DNA of 58,644 nt. It comes from Anaerolineae bacterium (lineage in GTDB: Bacteria > Chloroflexota > Anaerolineae > JAFGEY01). Location: contig JAFGJF010000146.1 in the NCBI GenBank assembly GCA_016929205.1, positions 1 to 58,644 of the forward strand. Direction: 5' to 3'. Under the pieces are notes generated by a model. The model made no database searches and was not told the origin of the DNA. It saw only the letters and a program-made list of their open reading frames with translations. A program made the position numbers and the translations under genes. This document shows positions 43,566-53,767 of the stretch, in pieces (position 1 is the stretch's first letter; every line of letters starts with the position of its first letter).

Positions 43566-44741
43566 TCACTCTGGGGCGCGGTCCCTGCCAAGCACCTCAG
43601 TGTATTCTGCCAGCAATGCAAGGCCGTCCGGGTTTTCAGGTAAAGGTTTTGCCGCTACGGCCGCCGGGATGATATAGTTGTCCAGCAGCCCTTGCGGCAC
43701 GCCAAAGTCCTGGTCCTCCAGGCTGCTGGTAAAAACGACCACCAGGTTCTTGGCCGGGACGACAAAAATAAACTGTCCTCGATACCCCAGCGCCAGATAA
43801 TAGCCATGACGGCTGTCTACCCACCACTGATACCCATAGCCTTCTTCCAATGTCAGCGCATCGATGTGTTTTCGCGTCGATGCTTTGACCCATTCGGCCG
43901 ATACAACCGGCTTTCCTTCCCACTGTCCGCCGTTCAAATACAGGTAGCCAAACTTGGCCATATCATGAGGCGTGAGATGCAGCTCGCTGTAACCGATGGT
44001 GATCCCTTGCGGGTTAGCACGCCAACTGACATCCGAAATACCTAACGGGCCAAACAGATGCTCTTGGGCAAAGTCCAATGCCGTCCGCCCCGTTGTTTCT
44101 TGGACGAGCGCCGAAAGCACAGAGGATTCACCGTTGCAGTATTCGAACCGGGTGCCAGGTTTGGCCACCATCGGCAGATCAAGCACAAACTGGACCCAAT
44201 CTTTACTTTGCCACATTTGATCAAGCCCACGCCACTGATACAGGTAGGAATCCTGGCAGTCCAGGCCAGTAGACATGGTCAAAACATGCTCAAGGGTCAT
44301 TGCTTGCTTGCGCTGATCAAGGTTCGCCACAGTGCGCTCTGGAAACAGATCAAGCAAAGGTTGGTCTACCCCAGCGATGTATCCTTGGTCAATGGCAATG
44401 CCGATCAAGGCCGAAACAACACTTTTGGTGCAAGAATAAACGATGTGCTTTTCTCCTTGCTTGAATGGAAAGACATAAGCGTCGGTCACCAGATAACCAT
44501 TCCGCACCACGAGAACGCTGTCAATGTCATACCTGTTTTCCAGAATTGCACCCAGCATCTTGGACAGAAGATTCGAATCCATCCCTTGTTCCTCGGGGCT
44601 GGAGCTTTGCCACCCATCGGTAGGCCAATAGGGTACCGGAGCAGGATCAGAGCGGGCACAGCCGACAAGGAGGACAGCTATTGTGCATAAAACCAGGCGC
44701 CATTTGGTCGTCACAAACGCGACCCTTCTTTTACCTTTCAC
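43566..44741 (-). CDS. Lipoprotein serine hydrolase (beta-lactamase class C-like)
   Basis: A 391-residue exported protein. The lipobox LLVGC places Cys28 at the membrane. The active site SxxK is S103-C-T-K106, and the YxN motif is Y201-C-N203. The fold matches the class C beta-lactamase/penicillin-binding-protein esterase group. The role may be esterase, D-amino-peptidase or cell-wall related. The GTG at 44741 has GGGAGAG upstream. It is followed by a perfect terminator and preceded by 19 bases after the binding-protein gene, so both are one operon. Confidence 0.88.
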   Translation of the reverse strand: MKGKRRVAFVTTKWRLVLCTIAVLLVGCARSDPAPVPYWPTDGWQSSSPEEQGMDSNLLSKMLGAILENRYDIDSVLVVRNGYLVTDAYVFPFKQGEKHIVYSCTKSVVSALIGIAIDQGYIAGVDQPLLDLFPERTVANLDQRKQAMTLEHVLTMSTGLDCQDSYLYQWRGLDQMWQSKDWVQFVLDLPMVAKPGTRFEYCNGESSVLSALVQETTGRTALDFAQEHLFGPLGISDVSWRANPQGITIGYSELHLTPHDMAKFGYLYLNGGQWEGKPVVSAEWVKASTRKHIDALTLEEGYGYQWWVDSRHGYYLALGYRGQFIFVVPAKNLVVVFTSSLEDQDFGVPQGLLDNYIIPAAVAAKPLPENPDGLALLAEYTEVLGRDRAPE

Positions 44742-44760
44742 ACGCTTTTCTCTCCCACCA

Positions 44761-46026
44761 TTACCTGGCCCCGACTTGTCGCTGAAGGTCGGTCAGTGCA
44801 TCCAAGGCCGTCACATTTCCATTCGATATCTCGATGATCGCCCGCATGTAATCCTCCAACGCCTGCTCAAACTCGGTGTGCACAACCGATAGAATCAAGG
44901 CGTTGTCGATAGAGTAGCGGGCAACGTCGGCGACCACACCCCCTACGCGCTCCTCATAGGCCGCAGATTCGACAATCGACCTGCGAGCGGGGATCGAATA
45001 GGCCGGCATCTGCTCGCTCAAAAACACGAGCCATTCCCAGCACGCATCAGGATACTTGGTATCGGCCATGATGGCATACGCCTGGGCGAAACCCAGCGTA
45101 GATGCCTGCTGGTCGACAGGCAAGGGCACCATCCCCCATTCCATTCGCCACTCCGCTCCGGGCCCCCACGCTTCGCCTCCGCGGGCGGAAAGCATGTCCA
45201 CATACATCCCGGCCTTGAGCCGCCAGAACACATACCCGGCATTCCCCTCGTTGCCATAGAGCGCGCCCGCATCCTCCGGCGAAGGCATCACGTCATAATC
45301 GTGGATCAAGCTGGCATACCACTCGATCGCCTCAACCGTCAGCACATCATCAAACGTGGTCCGCGTTGGCTCTTGCCAGTCATCAAAGATCCGGCCATTG
45401 TGCTGATACACAAAAGGAATGGTCGTAAAGGGGTGGGTCACAATCCCATAAACACCCTGTTCTGGATCGCGAATCTGTTGCGCTGCCAGGATCAAGTCAT
45501 CCCAAGTCCACTCGAAAGGCAAATACGCGGCCCCATACTGATCAAACAGATCCTTGTTATAATAGACGACGGCCAGATCGATGGTCGATGGAATGGCCCA
45601 CACACTGCCATCTATGCTAAAGGGCTGCAAAACACTGGGATAAAAATCGTCGAGGTCGATCGAATCGTTTTGCCGGATCAATGGCGATAAACTCAACAGC
45701 CGTTCCTCATCGTACAGTTGCGTAAACAAGCTGTCAAAAGTCGAAAAGGCAAACGCATCGACCTGCTTTTCTGCAAACAAGTACTCCCAGGTGTCTCTCG
45801 ACCTGGCTGTCTTGCGCTCGATGGTGATGGTTGGATGCTCATCGTTGAACTGTTCGATCAGGTCATCGTAATAGTCGGCACCCTCGGCAGAAAAGGCGAA
45901 ATAGATTTTGACCGGTTCAGGCGTGGCAGCAGGTGGAGCCGGCGTTGCGCATCCGGGTAACAGGGCGATCAAGAGACAACACAGGATAGGAACGAATCCC
46001 AAACATCTGCTTGTACGAAATCGCAT
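44761..46026 (-). CDS. Extracellular solute-binding lipoprotein (ABC type, family 1)
   Basis: A 421-residue sugar-type binding lipoprotein, with lipobox LLPGC (Cys26), then the family-1 fold: KIYFAFSAEGADYYDDLIEQFNDEHPTITIERK and WAIPSTIDLAVVYYNKDLFDQYG and WTWDDLI. No permease or ATPase gene is nearby. It may serve a transporter encoded elsewhere or a signalling role. It lies upstream of the serine hydrolase gene, 19 bases apart. Confidence 0.9.
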   Translation of the reverse strand: MRFRTSRCLGFVPILCCLLIALLPGCATPAPPAATPEPVKIYFAFSAEGADYYDDLIEQFNDEHPTITIERKTARSRDTWEYLFAEKQVDAFAFSTFDSLFTQLYDEERLLSLSPLIRQNDSIDLDDFYPSVLQPFSIDGSVWAIPSTIDLAVVYYNKDLFDQYGAAYLPFEWTWDDLILAAQQIRDPEQGVYGIVTHPFTTIPFVYQHNGRIFDDWQEPTRTTFDDVLTVEAIEWYASLIHDYDVMPSPEDAGALYGNEGNAGYVFWRLKAGMYVDMLSARGGEAWGPGAEWRMEWGMVPLPVDQQASTLGFAQAYAIMADTKYPDACWEWLVFLSEQMPAYSIPARRSIVESAAYEERVGGVVADVARYSIDNALILSVVHTEFEQALEDYMRAIIEISNGNVTALDALTDLQRQVGAR

Positions 46027-46470
46027 TTTCCTTCTCCTACGCGGAACGAGATCGAAAAACCACGCTGTTCGAATGTCTCAACTATTGCAGCTCAAACGCC
46101 CCAATGTTGCCCAACGCATCACGAGACTTGTATGAAACTGGCCGGGGATACCCTCGCTGATCGAGATCAACAGGACATGCATTTCCTAAAGCTGCACGAA
46201 TCAGACACACCGGGCATCGACTATGGTGTGCTCGTTAGCGCGGGCGTGAACGCTGTCGTCGCCGTTGGCTTGGGCGTGTGCATCGGTCGAAGCGTGGCGG
46301 CTGCTACAGCCAAAACCTGGTCTTATTGTACCAAAAGACATGCTGACTGTCATCAGACAAAGGAGTGAGATTCACCTTGGACAAAAGGACGATATCGGCA
46401 GATTCGCCAGACCTGGGTTATCCCATCTACTCGACCATGCCACATTCCCGCCAAACCTGCTTGTGTCAAA
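46027..46470. other. Intergenic region between the binding protein and pyrG
   Basis: About 440 bases without a supported gene. A minus-strand frame ending at about 46220 reads TPKPTATTAFTPALTSTP, the kind of Thr/Pro tail common in this genome, but it has no start or domain and may be a remnant. An open frame at 46132-46368 shows no family features. Confidence 0.45.
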
Positions 46471-48099
<1,629 letters not shown>

Positions 48100-48126
48100 T
48101 CACTCTCTCCTAGCATAAAAACAAAA

Positions 48127-48161
48127 ATAAACGAGATTGTCGGCCGAACAATCTCGTTTAT
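48127..48161 (-). terminator. Terminator upstream of pyrG (for recA-side genes)
   Basis: The perfect 14-base arms ATAAACGAGATTGT and ACAATCTCGTTTAT are followed on the minus strand by a T-rich tail. It ends the recA transcript. Confidence 0.85.
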
Positions 48162-48247
48162 TGTACGTGATTTTGAGTTTACGAGCAACCATGGGCTCAA
48201 GTACGTTCCAGTCCCATTAATTGTTTTTTGATATTCTTTCCAAAACC

Positions 48248-48682
48248 TTATCTAGTAAGGTAGGGAACCAAACCACCTTGAGCGACAAATCGCTCAAAAG
48301 CGGCAATGTCAGGCAAGATGTGATTTGTCGTTGCCCACAGCATCCAGTTTTTATCCATTGGCGAAATGGCAATGACCGGTTTGCCAGCGTCAAAAGCACG
48401 CCAGACTTCGAGTGCAGTGCCCAGGCTGGCTCTGGGCAGATAAGCGACGAGTATGTCCGTCTCAGCCGCAACGTCGAGCAGGCTCAAGAACGTCTCAACT
48501 GCCTGCTCTTTGCCATACGTGACACTGTTCGGATGCAGCTTGAACGGATCGACGATCTCGATTTCTGGATGATGGCGCCGGACCATATCGGCAATTTCGG
48601 TGCGATAGTTCTGACTACAGACCGCCATCTCTTGCTTGGAGCCTTGCATGATACCGCCAATGAACAGCCTGACCTTACTCAT
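48248..48682 (-). CDS. Nucleoside 2-deoxyribosyltransferase-like protein coupled to recA
   Basis: A 144-residue protein of the nucleoside 2-deoxyribosyltransferase superfamily. FIGGIMQGS opens the first strand and loop, and [26 protein letters not shown] contains the S-x-GTxxE-x-G-like nucleophile region. These enzymes exchange bases on deoxyribose or hydrolyse modified nucleotides; some function as nucleotide-pool or cell-death-related effectors. The start codon lies inside the last codons of recA, and the ATG overlaps the recA stop, so translation is coupled. Other forms of the superfamily occur as TIR/NADase-like defence proteins, so a defence link is possible. Confidence 0.75.
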   Translation of the reverse strand: MSKVRLFIGGIMQGSKQEMAVCSQNYRTEIADMVRRHHPEIEIVDPFKLHPNSVTYGKEQAVETFLSLLDVAAETDILVAYLPRASLGTALEVWRAFDAGKPVIAISPMDKNWMLWATTNHILPDIAAFERFVAQGGLVPYLTR

Positions 48683-49769
48683 CTTCGACGTTTGAATAAT
48701 CATCGACCAGAGCAGCTTCTTCGGGTACCGAAGTTATCTCGGGCACCGGGGCCAACTCGGGCGCAATCACCGGCAATTGCGGCAAGCCATTGGCCTCGCG
48801 CACCAGGTTCTCGATCTCACGTAGCAATGGCAGATTGACTTTGAGCATCTCTTTGCTGTTTTCACGTCCCTGAGCCAGCCGCTCATCCTTATAGCTGTAG
48901 AACGACCCTCGCTTTTCGACGATGTCCATCTCTACCGCAAGGTCGAGCACATCGCCCGCGCGCGAGATGCCTTCATTATACATAATATCGAACTCGGCCT
49001 CGCGGAAGGGCGGAGCAACCTTGTTCTTTTTGACGCGCACACGCGTACGGTTGCCAACGACTTCGCCACTTTGTTTGATCGCCTGGATGCGACGAATATC
49101 CAGACGCACCGAGGCGTAGAACTTGAGGGCCAAACCGCCCGAAGTCGTTTCGGGACTGCCAAACATCACACCAATTTTCTGGCGCAACTGGTTGGTAAAG
49201 ATGACAGCGGCGTTGCTCTGTTTGATCGCGCCAGAGAGTTTTCGCAAGGCCTGGCTCATCAACCTGGCCTGCAAACCGGGATGGCTGTCGCCCATATCTC
49301 CCTCGATCTCGGCGCGAGGGACCAACGCTGCGACGGAATCGATGACCAACACATCGACCGCGCCTGACCGGATCATGGCCTCGGCAATTTCGAGCGCCTC
49401 TTCGCCGGTATCGGGCTGCGAAATGTACAACTCGTCTACGTTGACACCACACACCGCGGCATAAGAAGGATCCAGGGCATGTTCGACGTCAATCATGGCC
49501 GCCGTACCGCCTTGTTGTTGGACTTCGGCCATAATGTGTTGGCAGACCGTCGTCTTGCCCGACCCTTCCGGCCCATATATCTCGGTGATCCGTCCCCGGG
49601 GCACACCACCAATCCCGAGGGCAATGTCCAATGAGAGCGATCCCGTCGAAATCGCCTCCACATTCAAATGCGTGGCGGCACCCAACTTCATAATTGCCCC
49701 ATCACCAAACCGCTTGCGAACGGTTTTTACTGCTGTATCAAGTGCTTCTTCACGTCCATCCCTGGCCAT
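48675..49769 (-). CDS. recA: RecA recombinase
   Basis: A 364-residue RecA with Walker A GPEGSGKT (residues 66-73) and the conserved [35 protein letters not shown] stretches. The C-terminal tail is acidic and Pro-rich. GGAGGTAAACGA precedes the ATG. The promoter at 49805-49833 carries a LexA-like operator. It overlaps the downstream deoxyribosyltransferase-like gene. Confidence 0.99.
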   Translation of the reverse strand: MARDGREEALDTAVKTVRKRFGDGAIMKLGAATHLNVEAISTGSLSLDIALGIGGVPRGRITEIYGPEGSGKTTVCQHIMAEVQQQGGTAAMIDVEHALDPSYAAVCGVNVDELYISQPDTGEEALEIAEAMIRSGAVDVLVIDSVAALVPRAEIEGDMGDSHPGLQARLMSQALRKLSGAIKQSNAAVIFTNQLRQKIGVMFGSPETTSGGLALKFYASVRLDIRRIQAIKQSGEVVGNRTRVRVKKNKVAPPFREAEFDIMYNEGISRAGDVLDLAVEMDIVEKRGSFYSYKDERLAQGRENSKEMLKVNLPLLREIENLVREANGLPQLPVIAPELAPVPEITSVPEEAALVDDYSNVEDE

Positions 49770-49804
49770 TCGTTTACCTCCATTTCATGGGTTATGATAT
49801 CTTG

Positions 49805-49833
49805 ATTGTAGCACAAATGTTCTAAAAAGTCAA
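49805..49833 (-). promoter_or_regulatory. Promoter of recA with LexA-like box
   Basis: On the minus strand, TTGACT (49828-49833), a 17-base spacer and TACAAT (49805-49810). Within the spacer, GAACATTTGTGC (49811-49822) is close to the Gram-positive LexA consensus GAACN4GTTC (one mismatch in the core). Confidence 0.65.
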
Positions 49834-49861
49834 TTGCAGATTTGATTGTCTATGGTATAAT
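49834..49861 (+). promoter_or_regulatory. Promoter of the uridine-kinase-like gene
   Basis: TTGCAG (49834-49839), a 16-base spacer and TATAAT (49856-49861), back-to-back with the recA -35 box. Confidence 0.6.
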
Positions 49862-49915
49862 TAGTGCCTGTCTATTCATACAAACTTTTGTCAGTAGAAT
49901 CACTCGAGGACTCTG

Positions 49916-51625
49916 ATGAAACCAGATACAACGCTCATTCATAGGTCATTGCCCCGATCACATGTCCAGGTGCGGTTTGACGATGGCGTCATTCTAGAGG
50001 GTCCGGTGGGCATCCCCCTGGAAATGTTTGTTGCTGCTGCCACGCAGCCTGACGATCCGCCAACAGTCGCAGCACTGGTCGATGGCGAACTGCGAGAACT
50101 AACGATACCTATCACCCGTGACGTACGTGTGCAGAGATTGACGAATGCGAGCAGTGATGGCAAACGCATCTACCAACGTTCGTTGAGTCTGCTGATGCTG
50201 GCGGCTGTGAGTGAGCTGTTCCCTCAGGCGCGCATGACTTTGGAACACTCGATCACGATGACGGGGCTGTTGTGCCAGGTTTCAGGGCGGTCGCCGTTCA
50301 CGCCGGATCAAGTTGCTCAAATTCAAGCGCGTATGAGAGAAATTGTAAACCAAGATGAGCCGATTGTCAAGACACAGCTAAGCCTTCAAGATGCTGTCGC
50401 GCTGTTCAGGGAACGAGGTCAGGAAGACAAAGTGCGGCTTTTGGAATATCGGAACAAGGACTATGTCGTCGTTTATTCATTGCGCCAGGCGCAGGATTAT
50501 TTTTACGGGTATATGGTTCCTTCTACGAGATACATCCGGTACTTTGACTTGATTCCCCACTCGCTCGGTTTTGTGATACGCGCGCCGCGACGAGGATCGC
50601 CCACGAGGATGCCCAGCGCACGGAACGCGCCCAAGCTTGACCTGGTCTTTCAACAATATGGGAAGTGGCTGCGGATGTTGAATATCGATGACGTGGGGGC
50701 GCTAAACAAAGCCATCGGCACGGGACGAATCCGCGAAGTTGTTTTGATTTCGGAGGCATTACACGAACAGCAGGTGGTCCATATCGCATCCAAGATCGCC
50801 GAGCGCCAGAATGTCCGCCTGGTCTTGATCGCCGGGCCATCCTCTTCGGGCAAAACGACATTCGCCAAACGGCTGGCGGTGCAGTTGATGGCGAACGGAC
50901 TGCGCCCGCTGCCGGTGGCAATGGACAATTATTTCGTGGGGCGCGCACAGACCCCACGCGACGAGAACGGCGAGTATGACTTTGAACATCTCCGGGCGCT
51001 TGACCTAGATCTGTTCAAAAGCGATATGCGAAAACTGATGGCTGGAGAGCGCGTACAGATGCCGCATTACAGTTTTTACACGGGCGAACGCGAGCCGGGG
51101 AAAACGATACAAATAGACTCCAAGCACATCATCATCGCCGAGGGCATTCATGGGATGAATCCGGAATTGGTCAAGGGAATGCCACCAGAGCAGATTTATC
51201 GCATTTATATTTCCGCCTTGACCCAGCTCAACCTGGACGATCACAATCGCATTCCAACGACGGACACGCGACTGCTGCGCCGGATTGTGCGCGATGCGGC
51301 CTATCGTGGCTATACCGCCGACGCGACCATCGATCGCTGGGAGAGCGTGCGACGGGGCGAGAATCGATGGATCTTTCCCTATCAAGAAAATGCGGATGCC
51401 ATGTTTAACTCGGCATTGGTATACGAGCTGTCGACACTCAAAGCCTTTGCCGAGCCGTTGTTGCGCAATGTCGAGCCCAAAACACTCGCGCACGTAGAAA
51501 GCAAACGCCTGTTGGCGTTTTTGCAGTGGTTTTTGCCCTGCTCTACCGAACTTGTGCCCGATAATTCGATCTTGAGAGAATTTGTCGGCGGATCCATCCT
51601 GCACGACTTTTCACTCTCACTGTAA
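49916..51625 (+). CDS. Uridine-kinase-like nucleoside kinase with TGS/ThrRS-like N-terminus
   Basis: A 569-residue protein. Residues 1-70 look like a TGS-like beta-grasp domain, and about 75-200 resemble the N2/HxxxH region of threonyl-tRNA synthetase, but the metal motif is degenerate (TLEHSITMTG and no matching second pair). From about 300 there is an uridine-kinase-type domain: Walker A GPSSSGKT (Gly307-Thr314), MDNYFVGRAQTPRDENGEYDFEHLRALD, and the catalytic EGIHGMNPELV. This architecture is known in Firmicutes and Thermotogae but its physiological substrate is uncertain. The start follows the promoter at 49834-49861. Confidence 0.88.
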   Translation: MKPDTTLIHRSLPRSHVQVRFDDGVILEGPVGIPLEMFVAAATQPDDPPTVAALVDGELRELTIPITRDVRVQRLTNASSDGKRIYQRSLSLLMLAAVSELFPQARMTLEHSITMTGLLCQVSGRSPFTPDQVAQIQARMREIVNQDEPIVKTQLSLQDAVALFRERGQEDKVRLLEYRNKDYVVVYSLRQAQDYFYGYMVPSTRYIRYFDLIPHSLGFVIRAPRRGSPTRMPSARNAPKLDLVFQQYGKWLRMLNIDDVGALNKAIGTGRIREVVLISEALHEQQVVHIASKIAERQNVRLVLIAGPSSSGKTTFAKRLAVQLMANGLRPLPVAMDNYFVGRAQTPRDENGEYDFEHLRALDLDLFKSDMRKLMAGERVQMPHYSFYTGEREPGKTIQIDSKHIIIAEGIHGMNPELVKGMPPEQIYRIYISALTQLNLDDHNRIPTTDTRLLRRIVRDAAYRGYTADATIDRWESVRRGENRWIFPYQENADAMFNSALVYELSTLKAFAEPLLRNVEPKTLAHVESKRLLAFLQWFLPCSTELVPDNSILREFVGGSILHDFSLSL

Positions 51626-51647
51626 AACAGCGCAGCCAATCCGATGG

Positions 51648-51681
51648 GAGCGCGGCCAATCTCGCGGGATCGACCGCGCTC
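51648..51681. terminator. Hairpin between convergent genes udk-like and hflX
   Basis: The arms GAGCGCGG and CCGCGCTC enclose an 18-base loop. It lies between convergent stops at 51625 and 51687. The T run is weak. Confidence 0.4.
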
Positions 51682-51686
51682 GGTGT

Positions 51687-52994
51687 TTAGAGTTCCTCAA
51701 ACTGGAGTGCGAGGTAGGCGGGCAGTTTGCCCTCGATATGCGTGCCCAGGTCGGTGTGTTGTTCAGCGTCGATCGTGCCGCGCTTGTGGAACAGGTTCAC
51801 CAGGTCGCCACGCGCATAGGGAATGGTCACCGACAGATAGGCCATCCGTGCATGCAACTTGTCTTCCACAAGACTCAGCAGGGCCTCTATGCCCCTGCCC
51901 CGCAGCGCCGAAACCGGCAGTGAGTCGGCAAACTTTTCGAGCAGCTCTGACAAGAGCGTATCCTGGCCTGTGCCATCCAACTCGAGTTGGTCGATCTTGT
52001 TAAAAGCATAGATCGTTGGCTTGCCATCGGCCTCGATCTCGGCCAACGTATCTTCGACGGCAATGATTTGTTCAAAGACGTTGGGGTGCGTCACGTCGAC
52101 GACGTGGACCAGCATGTCCGCTTCTTGCACTTCTTCCAGGGTGGCCCGAAAGGCAGCCACCAACTGGTGAGGCAGCTTTTGGATAAAGCCGACCGTGTCG
52201 GTGAATAACACCCCATACCCATTGGACAGATCAACCCGCCGCGTGGTTGGATCGAGGGTGGCAAAGAGCATATCGGCCACCAACACGTCGGCATCGGCCA
52301 GCGTGTTGAGCAGCGTCGATTTGCCGGCGTTTGTATACCCCACCAGGGCCACGACGGGCACGCCATCACGCTTGCGCTGCTGGCGGCGGCGGCGGCGTTG
52401 GCCGCGCACCTGTTCGATCTGCCGCTCAAGAAACGCGATGCGAGAACGAATGGATCGCCGGTCGATCTCGAGCTGGGTTTCACCCGGCCCACGCACGCCT
52501 ACGCCGCCCGTTGCCCCCCCAGCACGCCCGCCCGACTGGCGGGCCAGGTGCGTCCAGGCGCGCGTGAGGCGAGGCAGGCGGTATTGAAGCTGCGCCAGTT
52601 CAACTTGCAGCGCGCCTTCACGCGTATGTGCGTGCCGGGCAAAGATGTCGAGGATGAGCGCCGTGCGATCCAGGATCTTGAGCTCGTCATCCTCACCAAA
52701 CGCTTTTTCGATATCGCGTATCTGGCGAGGCGACAGTTCGTCGTCAAAGATCAAGGCGCTAAAGCCCAGCTCTTTGCGCCGTTCGACCAGCTCGGCCAGT
52801 TTGCCCGATCCGATCAGGGTGGCGGCGTGGATGCGGCTCAAGCTCTGCCAGTCCTTTCCCACGACCTCCACGCCCGCCGTGTCAGCCAGCGCAGCCAGCT
52901 CTTGCAGCGAGTCTTCCACCCGCCACAGCGAGCTCTTGCCTTTTATTTCAACGCCCATTAGAAACGCGCGTTCTACAGATGTCGTTTCGTGCAA
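51687..52994 (-). CDS. hflX: GTPase HflX
   Basis: A 435-residue ribosome-splitting GTPase: an N-terminal HflX domain with glycine-rich (GGRAGGATGGVGVRGPGETQLEID) linker, then G1 GYTNAGKST, G3 DTVGFI and G4 NKID. The start is a TTG with GGGAGGG 8 bases upstream. It lies 14 bases after the zinc-ribbon gene, so they are one operon. HflX rescues stalled ribosomes under heat or stress. Confidence 0.96.
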   Translation of the reverse strand: MHETTSVERAFLMGVEIKGKSSLWRVEDSLQELAALADTAGVEVVGKDWQSLSRIHAATLIGSGKLAELVERRKELGFSALIFDDELSPRQIRDIEKAFGEDDELKILDRTALILDIFARHAHTREGALQVELAQLQYRLPRLTRAWTHLARQSGGRAGGATGGVGVRGPGETQLEIDRRSIRSRIAFLERQIEQVRGQRRRRRQQRKRDGVPVVALVGYTNAGKSTLLNTLADADVLVADMLFATLDPTTRRVDLSNGYGVLFTDTVGFIQKLPHQLVAAFRATLEEVQEADMLVHVVDVTHPNVFEQIIAVEDTLAEIEADGKPTIYAFNKIDQLELDGTGQDTLLSELLEKFADSLPVSALRGRGIEALLSLVEDKLHARMAYLSVTIPYARGDLVNLFHKRGTIDAEQHTDLGTHIEGKLPAYLALQFEEL

Positions 52995-53008
52995 ATAGAT
53001 ACCCTCCC

Positions 53009-53209
53009 TTATTGTGTCTCAGCCTCTTCTTCCCTCGGCAGGCTACGCCGGATTTGATTGATCGGCACTTTGACGACGCGGCGGCAAAAGTGACACTGGG
53101 CCGAATAGTGTGTGGGTTTCTTGTCTTTTTCTTCTTCCAGCCAGGCCACCACCACGTCGGTGTTCAGGGCAAACGATTTGCCGCAGTGAAAACATTTGAT
53201 GTTCAACAT
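53009..53209 (-). CDS. Small zinc-ribbon protein
   Basis: A 66-residue protein with CxxC (CFHC) and CxxC (CHFC) pairs 35 residues apart, typical of a zinc ribbon, and a charged middle. The ATG at 53209 has AAAGGAG upstream. It precedes hflX. Function is unknown; possibly RNA- or ribosome-binding in view of its neighbour. A 300-base structured leader precedes it. Confidence 0.8.
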   Translation of the reverse strand: MLNIKCFHCGKSFALNTDVVVAWLEEEKDKKPTHYSAQCHFCRRVVKVPINQIRRSLPREEEAETQ

Positions 53210-53242
53210 TGTACGCTCCTTTACTTCTCTATACCACAAAAA

Positions 53243-53269
53243 AAGCCGCGGGTGTTTGGCAAACCCACG
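53243..53269 (-). terminator. Second terminator-like hairpin in the leader
   Basis: The arms AGCCGTGGGT and ACCCGCGGCT (one mismatch) are followed on the minus strand by seven T residues. Confidence 0.7.
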
Positions 53270-53318
53270 GCTGGATGGTCAAGCAAAAAACAGGTGTCAA
53301 CTGATTTGCATATAAAAA

Positions 53319-53345
53319 ACCGTGGGAACAAGCGTCGCCCACGGT
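53319..53345 (-). terminator. First terminator-like hairpin in the leader
   Basis: The arms ACCGTGGG and CCCACGGT are followed on the minus strand by TTTTTTATATG. Confidence 0.7.
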
Positions 53346-53533
53346 CCATTGACAGATTCGTACTTGAAGCACATAGATGCTTCAAACAGGATGCAGTATG
53401 GATGAATGGCAAGCAGACAACGCTAGTGCCGCTGCAAAACCTCGTCGGTTTCAACCCAGATCCTGTTGCTCATTGTATCCTCTTTGTTGAAAACAAGGTG
53501 ACCATCGTTACCTTGGAATAATAAACTAAAAAG

Positions 53534-53562
53534 AGTATATCATAAAGTCGGGGCCTTGTCAA
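53534..53562 (-). promoter_or_regulatory. Promoter of the structured leader and zinc-ribbon-hflX operon
   Basis: On the minus strand, a perfect TTGACA (53557-53562), a 17-base spacer and TATACT (53534-53539). Confidence 0.8.
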
Positions 53563-53767
53563 ACAAGATTTCTGCACCTGATCGAATCACTGAAACAGTG
53601 AGGGATATGAGGGTACTGAATTAGCGGGTTCAATGTCGCTTGGTCCTAACTTCAACCGTAACCTGGTGTGTCTTTTCCCAATAATCATCCAGGCTGTGTG
53701 CATCCCAGAATTCGGCGATTTCTTCTATTGTATCTGACTGCGCTATGTCGCTCTGTAATGACCCTTT
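53563..53767. other. Spacer downstream of the SnoaL-like gene
   Basis: About 200 bases between the leader promoter and the SnoaL-like gene. No gene, repeat or hairpin was recognised. An open frame beginning at 53668 shows no features. Confidence 0.5.

Larger units (their letters stand above)
53210..53539 (-). ncRNA. Structured leader (or separate small RNA) of the zinc-ribbon-hflX operon
   Basis: From the promoter at 53534-53562 the minus strand carries a 16-codon open frame (about 53473-53423) with AAAGAGG before its ATG, an 8-base hairpin TTGAAGCA/TGCTTCAA, and two terminator-like hairpins (53319-53345 and 53243-53269). No riboswitch class was recognised. It may be an attenuated leader or an independent small RNA. 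Confidence 0.5.

Noticed and set aside
46132..46368. Open frame upstream of pyrG
   Set aside because: No recognised domain and an unconvincing start; a Thr/Pro-like frame exists on the opposite strand, but neither can be supported as a gene.
53221..53454. 77-codon frame over the hflX leader
   Set aside because: It crosses both terminator hairpins and has no domain; the leader structure explains the region better.
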